Shown piece after piece: positions 32,187 through 38,610 of a DNA stretch of 38,610 nt; the stretch's first letter is position 1, and each line of letters opens with the position of its first letter. Below the pieces are notes generated by a model that was given only the letters and a program-made list of their open reading frames with translations, was not told the origin of the DNA and searched no databases. A program made the translations under genes and the position numbers. The stretch is from Gammaproteobacteria bacterium (lineage in GTDB: Bacteria > Pseudomonadota > Gammaproteobacteria > GCA-001735895), in contig JAACFA010000010.1 in NCBI GenBank assembly GCA_009937625.1, positions 1 through 38,610 on the forward strand, in the 5' to 3' direction.

Positions 32187-34625
32187 CTAGTGCGCCCTGA
32201 CTCTGGACGACTTTTTATCTTTCTCTTTCGTCTTCGGTGTTGCAGTGCCTGCCTCGGTTTTTTTCGGCAAAGGCGTCGGCTGATGCGCCAGCGCGACTTC
32301 GAGCACCTGATCGATCCAGCGCACCGGTATTATTTCAAGCTTGGCTTTAATATTATCCGGGATTTCCGCCAGGTCTTTTTCGTTTTCCTCGGGGATCAAA
32401 ACCGTGGTAATACCACCGCGGTGAGCTGCCAGCAGTTTCTCCTTGAGCCCGCCTATCGGCAACACTTCGCCGCGCAGAGTTATCTCACCGGTCATGGCAA
32501 CCTCGGCCTTCACCGGTATCTCGGTTAGCGCCGAAACCAGTGCGGTACACATGCCGACACCAGCACTGGGACCATCCTTCGGCGTAGCGCCTTCAGGAAC
32601 GTGAATGTGGATATCCTTGTTCTCGTTAAAATCCGGATTTACCCCGAGAATTTCGGCGCGGCTACGCACTACCGTCATCGCCGCCTGTATCGACTCTTTC
32701 ATGACGTCGCCCAACTGCCCGGTCTGGACAAACTTGCCCTTGCCATCGACGACAGCCGATTCGATAGTCAGCAATTCTCCGCCGACCTCGGTCCATGCGA
32801 GACCGGTCACCTGGCCGATCTGATCCTTTTCATCCGCCGAACCGAAGCGGAAACGCTTCACGCCGAGATACTTCTCGATGTTTTTCGGGCTTATGGTCAG
32901 CTTGCTCGTGCTCGGCTCCAGCAACATCATCTTGACCGCCTTGCGGCATATCTTGGAAATCTCGCGCTCGAGATTACGCACCCCGGCCTCGCGCGTGTAG
33001 CGCTGAATTATCTCGAGCACCGCATTTTGCTTGATGTCGATCTCGTCCAGTTTGAGGCCGTTCTCCTTGATCTGCTTGGGGATCAGGTACTTCATTGCGA
33101 TATTCAGCTTCTCGTCCTCGGTGTAACCCGGAATACGGATTACCTCCATCCGGTCGAGTAACGGCCCGGGGATATTCATACTGTTTGAGGTTGCAACAAA
33201 CATGGTATCGGACAGATCGAATTCGACCTCCATGTAGTGGTCGGCAAACGTATTGTTCTGTTCCGGATCGAGCACCTCGAGCAAGGCCGAGGCCGGATCG
33301 CCACGAAAATCCATCGCCATCTTGTCGATCTCGTCGAGCAGAAACAGCGGGTTCCTGACCTTTACCTTGGCGAGGTTCTGGATGATTTTACCCGGCATGG
33401 AGCCAATATAAGTACGTCGATGGCCTCTGATCTCGGACTCGTCACGCACGCCACCGAGCGACATGCGAGAAAACTTGCGATTGGTGGCACGCGCGATCGA
33501 ACGACCGATCGAGGTCTTGCCCACGCCGGGCGGCCCCACCAGGCATAATATAGGGCCTTTCAGTTTGCGCACACGCTGCTGTACCGCGAGATACTCGAGG
33601 ATACGCTCCTTAACCTTATCGAGCCCGTAATGATCTTCTTCCAGCACTTTCTCGGCCTGCGCCAGGTCGCGTCTGATTTTTGATCGTTTCTTCCAGGGAA
33701 CGCTGACCAGCCAGTCGATGTAATTGCGCACCACGGTGGCCTCGGCCGACATGGGCGACATCATTTTCAGCTTGTTGAGTTCCGAGTCGGCTTTTTCGCG
33801 GGCCTCCTTGGGCATACCGGACTCTTCGATTTTCTTTTGCAGATCCTCGACCTCGTTGGGCGCGTCGTCCATGTCACCGAGTTCTTTCTGAATCGCCTTC
33901 ATTTGCTCGTTCAGATAGTACTCGCGCTGGCTTTTTTCCATCTGCTGCTTGACTCGGCCACGGATCCGCTTCTCGATCTGCATCAGGTCGATTTCGCCTT
34001 CGATCTTGCTCATGATGTGTTCGATGCGCTCGCGCGGATCCTGGATTTCCAGGATTTCCTGCTTTTCGTCCAGTTTCAACGACATGTGCGCGGCAATGGT
34101 GTCAGCGAGACGGCTGGGATCATCGATTCCAGACAAAGACGTCAAAATTTCGGGAGGCACTTTCTTATTCAGCTTGACGTACTGATCGAACAGATTGAGC
34201 ACCGAGCGCAGCAGCACTTCGGCCTCGCGATCATCGACCAGGCCGGATTTTTCAAGCACCTTGATCGCGGCGGAATAATACTCGTTGGTTTCCAGCAGAC
34301 TATCGACGACAACGCGATCGCCGCCCTCTACCAACACCTTTATGGTGCCATCGGGAAGTTTTAGCATTTGCAGAATAGTCGACAGGGTGCCTATCTGGTA
34401 CAAATCTTCCTGCCCCGGATCATCCACTTCTGCATTTTTTTGCGCTAGCAGCAGAATTTTCTTGTTATCGGCCATCGCCGCTTCGAGCGCCAGGATCGAT
34501 TTCTCCCGACCGACGAAAAGCGGGATTACCATGTGGGGATAGACGACGACATCGCGTAACGGCAGCACCGGGATCAATTGTCTGTCCGGCTGCTCCGCGA
34601 GCAGGTTACTTTGATAATCTGACAT
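32187..34625 (-). CDS. lon: Lon, ATP-dependent serine protease
   Basis: Lon degrades misfolded and short-lived regulatory proteins in the cytoplasm. The 812-residue protein has the N-terminal substrate domain ([24 protein letters not shown] trimmed to its key part [14 protein letters not shown]), a coiled-coil, the AAA+ module ([22 protein letters not shown]) and the protease domain with the Ser-Lys dyad S687 ([10 protein letters not shown]) and K730 ([11 protein letters not shown]), matching E. coli S679/K722. A C-terminal tail of about 28 charged residues ([12 protein letters not shown]) extends beyond E. coli Lon. GAGAGG precedes the ATG. Transcribed after clpX, also from its own heat-shock-type promoter. 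Confidence 0.98.
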   Translation of the reverse strand: MSDYQSNLLAEQPDRQLIPVLPLRDVVVYPHMVIPLFVGREKSILALEAAMADNKKILLLAQKNAEVDDPGQEDLYQIGTLSTILQMLKLPDGTIKVLVEGGDRVVVDSLLETNEYYSAAIKVLEKSGLVDDREAEVLLRSVLNLFDQYVKLNKKVPPEILTSLSGIDDPSRLADTIAAHMSLKLDEKQEILEIQDPRERIEHIMSKIEGEIDLMQIEKRIRGRVKQQMEKSQREYYLNEQMKAIQKELGDMDDAPNEVEDLQKKIEESGMPKEAREKADSELNKLKMMSPMSAEATVVRNYIDWLVSVPWKKRSKIRRDLAQAEKVLEEDHYGLDKVKERILEYLAVQQRVRKLKGPILCLVGPPGVGKTSIGRSIARATNRKFSRMSLGGVRDESEIRGHRRTYIGSMPGKIIQNLAKVKVRNPLFLLDEIDKMAMDFRGDPASALLEVLDPEQNNTFADHYMEVEFDLSDTMFVATSNSMNIPGPLLDRMEVIRIPGYTEDEKLNIAMKYLIPKQIKENGLKLDEIDIKQNAVLEIIQRYTREAGVRNLEREISKICRKAVKMMLLEPSTSKLTISPKNIEKYLGVKRFRFGSADEKDQIGQVTGLAWTEVGGELLTIESAVVDGKGKFVQTGQLGDVMKESIQAAMTVVRSRAEILGVNPDFNENKDIHIHVPEGATPKDGPSAGVGMCTALVSALTEIPVKAEVAMTGEITLRGEVLPIGGLKEKLLAAHRGGITTVLIPEENEKDLAEIPDNIKAKLEIIPVRWIDQVLEVALAHQPTPLPKKTEAGTATPKTKEKDKKSSRVRAH

Positions 34626-34654
34626 AAATGCCTCTCGCTTGAAATCTCGAGTTT

Positions 34655-34682
34655 ATATGGGTGTCGAAAGTCCATTTTCAAC
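34655..34682 (-). promoter_or_regulatory. Sigma-32 type heat-shock promoter for lon, overlapping a sigma-70 pair
   Basis: On the minus strand GTTGAAA (34676-34682), 14 bases, CCCATAT (34655-34661). The sigma-32 consensus is CTTGAAA-N11-16-CCCCATnT, and E. coli lon has such a promoter. The same -35 with an 18-base spacer reaches TATAAA, a good sigma-70 -10. The element is about 30 bases before the lon ATG. Confidence 0.7.
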
Positions 34683-34707
34683 CCGGCTCTCAACCAGCGA
34701 TCTAGGC

Positions 34708-35982
34708 TTACTCGTCAGAAGCCACCCGCTGCATTTCTCCGCCCTCGTAAATGACGTAGGGCTGGGCATGACCTTCGATGACCGCGGCGTCGACAACGAT
34801 CTTGCTCACGTTATCCATCGCGGGTAAATCGTACATGATTTCCAGCAGGGTATTTTCCAGGATAGTGCGCAAACCGCGCGCGCCGGTTTTGCGTGCCATC
34901 GCTTTCTTCGCAACCGCGCTCAGCGAATCTTCGCGAAACTCGATTTCACAGCCTTCGATCTCGAACATTTTCTGGTACTGCTTGGTGATCGCGTTCTTCG
35001 GCTCTGTCAGAATCTGTACCAGGGCGTTCTCGTCCAGTTCCTCGAGTGTAGCCACCACTGGCAAACGTCCAACGAATTCGGGAATCAAACCGTACTTGAT
35101 CAGGTCTTCCGGCTCTACCTTGCTGATGACTTCACCAAACAGATCTTTCTTGTCCTTGCTTTTAACATCGGCGCCGAAACCGATACCACCTTTCTCCGAG
35201 CGATTCAGAATCACCTTGTCGAGACCGGCAAAGGCACCGCCGCAAATGAACAGAATCTTGCCGGTATCAACCTGCAGGAATTCCTGCTGCGGATGCTTGC
35301 GGCCACCCTGGGGCGGAACCGAGGCGATCGTGCCCTCAATCAACTTTAACAGCGCCTGTTGCACGCCTTCACCCGAAACATCGCGGGTGATCGACGGATT
35401 GTCTGATTTACGCGAAATCTTGTCGATTTCGTCGATATAGACAATGCCGGTCTGCGCTTTTTCGACATCGTAATCACATTTTTGCAGCAATTTCTGGATG
35501 ATATTCTCGACATCTTCACCGACATAGCCTGCCTCGGTCAGCGTGGTTGCATCGGCAATCGCGAACGGCACGTTTAGCAGCCTGGCCAAAGTTTCCGCCA
35601 GCAGGGTCTTACCCGAGCCGGTTGGACCAATAAGCAGGATATTACTCTTGGAAAGCTCGATATCGTCCTTGATATGCCCCACTTCGAGGCGTTTATAGTG
35701 GTTGTATACGGCTACAGAAAGCACCTTTTTGGCGCGGCTCTGCCCGATCACGTATTCATCGAGAACTTTAAAAATTTCGTGGGGGATCGGCAGTTTGCTT
35801 TCCGCATCGTCGCCGCTTTCGTGGATTTCCTCGCGAATTATGTCGTTACAGAGGTCGACACACTCGTCGCAGATAAAAACCGAGGGTCCTGCGATAAGTT
35901 TTCGAACTTCATGCTGGCTTTTGCCACAAAACGAGCAATAAAGCAGCTTTTCGTCCTTATTCTTGGATCTATCGTCACTCAT
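34708..35982 (-). CDS. clpX: ClpX, ATPase and specificity subunit of ClpXP
   Basis: ClpX unfolds tagged proteins, including ssrA-tagged ones, and feeds them to ClpP. The start ATG at 35982 ([16 protein letters not shown]) is preferred over a TTG two codons upstream. The 424-residue protein has the N-terminal four-cysteine zinc domain ([22 protein letters not shown]), Walker A GPTGSGKT, pore loop GYVGED, Walker B YIDEIDKI, and the RKH loop GGRKHPQQ. It lies between clpP and lon, the usual order, with its own promoter. Confidence 0.98.
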   Translation of the reverse strand: MSDDRSKNKDEKLLYCSFCGKSQHEVRKLIAGPSVFICDECVDLCNDIIREEIHESGDDAESKLPIPHEIFKVLDEYVIGQSRAKKVLSVAVYNHYKRLEVGHIKDDIELSKSNILLIGPTGSGKTLLAETLARLLNVPFAIADATTLTEAGYVGEDVENIIQKLLQKCDYDVEKAQTGIVYIDEIDKISRKSDNPSITRDVSGEGVQQALLKLIEGTIASVPPQGGRKHPQQEFLQVDTGKILFICGGAFAGLDKVILNRSEKGGIGFGADVKSKDKKDLFGEVISKVEPEDLIKYGLIPEFVGRLPVVATLEELDENALVQILTEPKNAITKQYQKMFEIEGCEIEFREDSLSAVAKKAMARKTGARGLRTILENTLLEIMYDLPAMDNVSKIVVDAAVIEGHAQPYVIYEGGEMQRVASDE

Positions 35983-36017
35983 ACACAACTACCGAAATCT
36001 AGTGCCCAATTGGCTCG

Positions 36018-36046
36018 ATAATATTAGACCGAACCGTCGAGCACAA
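36018..36046 (-). promoter_or_regulatory. Candidate sigma-70 promoter for clpX
   Basis: On the minus strand TTGTGC (36041-36046), 17 bases, TATTAT (36018-36023), ending 35 bases before the clpX ATG. An AAAAAGCTTTTTTTT stretch just upstream might also work as a weak terminator for clpP. Confidence 0.5.
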
Positions 36047-36099
36047 CCGAAAAAAAAGCTTTTTGATCGGTGATTCACAGATAAATCGCCGCAGATTAT

Positions 36100-36774
36100 C
36101 TATTCTGTGTCACCCTTCTCATCAGGGTCGGCACGCGAAGATAAAACTTTATCGATAATTCCGTATTCCACAGATTCTTCGGCGCTCATGAAGTTATCGC
36201 GTTCAGTGTCCCGATCGATAACGCTTTCCTCGTTACCGGTATGCGAGGCGAGCAGCTTGTTGAGCCTGGCACGCACCGCCAGGATTTCCTTGGCATGAAT
36301 TTCGAAATCGCTCGCCTGGCCCTGGAATCCGCCCAATGGCTGGTGAATCATGACGCGCGAATGCGGCAGGCCATAACGCTTACCGTCACAGCCACCAGCC
36401 AGCAATATGGCGCCCATGCTAGCGGCCTGGCCGGTGCATAACGTGCTGACGTCCGGCTTGATGAACTGCATGGTATCGTAGATCGCGAGCCCCGCAGTCA
36501 CCGAGCCGCCCGGGCTGTTGATATAAAGCGAAATATCCTTATCCGGGTTCTCGGATTCAAGAAACAACAGCTGCGCCACAATCAGGTTAGCCATATGATC
36601 CTCGATCGGCCCAACCACGAAAATCACGCGCTCCTTCAGCAGTCTCGAGTAAATATCGTAGGCTCGTTCGCCGCGAGCGGATTGCTCCACGACCATCGGT
36701 ACAAGGTTCGCTTGCGGATCGTTATAGCCGGTCATAATTGAGCTTAGTTCGGCTCTGCGAAGGTTATCTTTCAT
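36100..36774 (-). CDS. clpP: ClpP, ATP-dependent Clp protease proteolytic subunit
   Basis: ClpP forms the two-ring serine-protease chamber for ClpX (and ClpA if present). The 224-residue reading includes an N-terminal propeptide before [23 protein letters not shown] (cut to [20 protein letters not shown]). The catalytic triad is S119 ([11 protein letters not shown]), H144 (MIHQPLGG) and D193 ([12 protein letters not shown]), with the same spacing as E. coli S111/H136/D185. Neither ATG 36774 nor the internal ATG 36735 has a strong ribosome-binding site; the longer is listed. It follows tig by 25 bases. Confidence 0.97.
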   Translation of the reverse strand: MKDNLRRAELSSIMTGYNDPQANLVPMVVEQSARGERAYDIYSRLLKERVIFVVGPIEDHMANLIVAQLLFLESENPDKDISLYINSPGGSVTAGLAIYDTMQFIKPDVSTLCTGQAASMGAILLAGGCDGKRYGLPHSRVMIHQPLGGFQGQASDFEIHAKEILAVRARLNKLLASHTGNEESVIDRDTERDNFMSAEESVEYGIIDKVLSSRADPDEKGDTE

Positions 36775-36799
36775 GGGGTATCAGGGTCTCTTGAGTGGA

Positions 36800-38104
36800 T
36801 TACAGGTTACCGTTCATCAAGTCTTCGAAACTACCTTGTTTTTCGGTCACGCTGGCTTTTTCTAAAATATGGGCAACGACCTGGTCTTCAAGCACCATGC
36901 TTTCCAGGCCGGATCGCGCCTGTTGATTCTGCCGGTAATAATCGCGTACCTGGTCCGGCTGCTCGTAGGCGACCGCCATTTCCTCGATGGAGGCATCGAC
37001 AAGTGATTGATCCAGATCGATTTTCTCTTGTCGGATCACTTCCGAAATCAACAGTCCGAGCTGCACCCGCCGGGTCGCCTCTTCCCTGAACAACTCGTCA
37101 GGCAGGCTAGTTTCATCCATGGCGGAGGGATCCTGGCCCATACGCTGCGCCGCCTGCGTCCTCAGGGATTTCACCTCTTCGGCAACCAGAGCGCTGGGCG
37201 CAATGATCTCGTTATGCTCGAGCAAGCCGCTCATTGCCTTGTTCTTGATGTCCTGCTTCAGGCGGTCATTCTTCTCTTTTTCCATGTTGGCACGAATATC
37301 GGCACGCATCTTGTCGAGATCGCCGTCGTCTACACCAAAACTCTTTGCAAATTCCTCGTCCAGTTCAGGTAATTCCGGTTCTGAAACACGGGTAGCCTTG
37401 AGCGTAAATTCTGCCGTCTTCCCGGCCACGTCCTTGCCGTGGTAATCTTCGGGAAAATTCACCTCTACCGTCTTTTCCTCGCCCGCCTTGACGCCTTCGA
37501 GGCCAGCCTCGAATTCCGGCAGCATCTGCCCGGCACCGATTTCAACCGCCATATCCTTGCCGGCGCCACCCTCGAAAAGCTCGCCATCGATTCTTCCTTC
37601 GAAATCGACCATCACCTGGAAACCTTTCTTGGCAGCCGACCTGGTCTCTTTCCAGGTCTTACGCTGCTCGCGCAACTTCAACAGCATATCCTCGAAATCC
37701 TGATCCGTAATCTCGACCACGGGCTTTTCCAGCTCGATCGCCTCAAACTCGAGTTTTTCGATCTCCGGATACACCTCGAATGTAGCCGTGTAGGACATAT
37801 CCTCCTTGTCTTCACTGCTGATCGAATCGATGCTTGGCATTCCGGCTGGTCGCACTTTTTCCTGGATCAGGGCTTCCTGATAGCTGGATTCGATGACGTC
37901 GCCTATCACTTCCTGCCGGACGTGGCCGCCAAACTTTTGCTGGACCACCTTCAACGGCACCTTGCCGGGGCGGAACCCGTCTAAACGGACGGTTTTACTC
38001 AAATCCTTGAGCTTTTTTTCTACGGCCTCGGTGACCCGTTCCGACGGTACCTGCACCGTCATTCTGCGTTCAAGGCCCTCGAGGGTTTCGATTGATACTT
38101 GCAT
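36800..38104 (-). CDS. tig: Trigger factor, ribosome-associated chaperone
   Basis: Trigger factor meets nascent chains at the ribosome exit tunnel. The 434-residue protein has the ribosome-binding loop GFRPGKVPLKVVQQKFG (about residues 43-59), the FKBP-like isomerase domain (about 155-245: VMVDFEGRIDGELFEGG, MLPEFEAGLEGVKAGE) and the C-terminal arms (EEVKSLRTQAAQRMGQDP). Starts MQVSIETLEGLERRMTVQVP. It is the first gene of the tig-clpP-clpX-lon block; GAGA precedes the ATG weakly. Confidence 0.97.
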   Translation of the reverse strand: MQVSIETLEGLERRMTVQVPSERVTEAVEKKLKDLSKTVRLDGFRPGKVPLKVVQQKFGGHVRQEVIGDVIESSYQEALIQEKVRPAGMPSIDSISSEDKEDMSYTATFEVYPEIEKLEFEAIELEKPVVEITDQDFEDMLLKLREQRKTWKETRSAAKKGFQVMVDFEGRIDGELFEGGAGKDMAVEIGAGQMLPEFEAGLEGVKAGEEKTVEVNFPEDYHGKDVAGKTAEFTLKATRVSEPELPELDEEFAKSFGVDDGDLDKMRADIRANMEKEKNDRLKQDIKNKAMSGLLEHNEIIAPSALVAEEVKSLRTQAAQRMGQDPSAMDETSLPDELFREEATRRVQLGLLISEVIRQEKIDLDQSLVDASIEEMAVAYEQPDQVRDYYRQNQQARSGLESMVLEDQVVAHILEKASVTEKQGSFEDLMNGNL

Positions 38105-38435
38105 GTTAATTCTCGTGAATTTTAGGCTGAGAGAAAAATGTATATTACGACCGGTCGAACTTGTATGCCGATATCGGAGAAGTGCTGCGACACTGGGCGA
38201 TGTCCCAAAGTGGCGCGGATTATACCCACGTCAATGTCTGTTGTCAGCCAGTTTTTGTGCCAATTCAAGCCTGTCAATTTGGCGCCAGAGCCTATAATCC
38301 GAGCTTAACAACAGCGACCGAACCGAACTTCGAAGTGTTGACTCTGCAAACGGCGATAAACTGTCGACATCGCGCCAGTCTGTATCATCCCGGCGCTCGC
38401 CCGGCGATCGCGGCTAAATACAACAAAACACAACG
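38105..38435. other. Divergent intergenic region between tig and the terminal sensor-like gene
   Basis: 331 bases without a recognised gene. The plus strand has CTGTCA (38271-38276), 16 bases, TATAAT (38293-38298), a likely promoter for the terminal gene with a ~130-base leader. On the minus strand TAATAT and TATACA near 38138-38150 might serve tig but lack a good -35. An open frame at 38161-38439 has no start signal and no known resemblance. Confidence 0.4.
38271..38298 (+). promoter_or_regulatory. Candidate sigma-70 promoter for the terminal membrane protein gene
   Basis: The -10 TATAAT is a perfect consensus and CTGTCA matches four of six -35 positions at 16-base spacing. It would give a leader of about 130 bases before the ATG at 38436. 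Confidence 0.4.
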
Positions 38436-38610
38436 ATGACTCAGGCAGCCCCTCCGTCCAGCAAAGGCGGTATCGCACGCCGGCTGATTCTGGCAATGGT
38501 CTTGTTCAGTTCCCTGATCACGCTGATCGTAACCGCGATTCAACTCTATCGCGACTACAATCGGGATCTGCTGCTGATCGATTCCCAGCTGAAACAGATA
38601 CAGGACGTGC
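38436..38610 (+). CDS. N-terminus of a membrane sensor-like protein (runs off the window)
   Basis: Only 58 codons are present: MTQAAPPSSKGGIARRLILA followed by a hydrophobic segment (about residues 17-38, LILAMVLFSSLITLIVTAI) and then a charged, helical stretch (QLYRDYNRDLLLID). This short cytoplasmic tail, transmembrane segment and periplasmic helix is how many sensor histidine kinases and diguanylate cyclases begin. The domain that would decide lies beyond base 38610. No Shine-Dalgarno sequence is visible before the ATG. Confidence 0.6.
   Translation, partial: MTQAAPPSSKGGIARRLILAMVLFSSLITLIVTAIQLYRDYNRDLLLIDSQLKQIQDV

Noticed and set aside
38161-38439. 92-residue plus-strand frame before the terminal gene
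   Set aside because: No start signal, odd composition and it contains the likely promoter of the next gene.

Overview
The window is a stretch of gammaproteobacterial chromosome (Pseudomonadota), almost all housekeeping genes in orders familiar from this class: argJ-secA-M23 peptidase-lpxC, orn/M48/rsgA, recR-ybaB-dnaX-ffs/smpB, dnaQ-rnhA-methyltransferase/mltD, and tig-clpP-clpX-lon-hupB-tRNAs-ppiD/fabI. GC content is moderately high, coding is dense, and there is no phage, insertion sequence, CRISPR array or plasmid gene. A flagellar sigma-28-type promoter in front of a motA-like remnant suggests a motile ancestor. The exact genus cannot be told from the sequence.

Layout. 1-5626 (minus): argJ (cut by the window edge), secA, an M23 peptidase and lpxC. 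lpxC is broken by a deletion of about 29 nt that shifts the frame. 5627-6135: a scar-like region where the usual upstream neighbour ftsZ is absent; instead there is the first 15 codons of a motA/pomA-like gene with an intact Shine-Dalgarno sequence and a FliA-type promoter. 6136-12790: orn, M48 protease, rsgA, a HIT protein, recR, ybaB, dnaX (with an A9 slippery run that would yield a short gamma form), SRP RNA and smpB. 12791-13353: between convergent smpB and dnaQ lie two large nested inverted-repeat elements. 13354-17130: dnaQ, rnhA, a YafS-like methyltransferase and, divergently, mltD.

17248-26771 is the accessory centre of the window, a signalling block. It holds a protein with two cyclic-nucleotide-binding domains fused to a rhodanese, a GAF/HD-GYP protein on the other strand, and a four-gene operon: CHASE2 Ser/Thr kinase, PP2C phosphatase, FHA protein, CHASE2 class III adenylate cyclase. 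The kinase and cyclase share the same type of extracytoplasmic sensor. The phosphatase and FHA protein can reverse and read kinase output, and the nearby cNMP-binding protein could read cyclase output. Thr-x-x-hydrophobic motifs in the kinase linker and the FHA protein look like candidate FHA docking sites. No type VI secretion genes accompany the triad.

26787-38610: avtA, a 4HBT thioesterase, fabI, ppiD, tRNA-Asp, tRNA-Val, hupB, lon (with a sigma-32-like promoter), clpX, clpP, tig, and the first 58 codons of a membrane sensor-like protein reading out of the window. The protein-quality-control genes run as one minus-strand block; fabI converges on its end.
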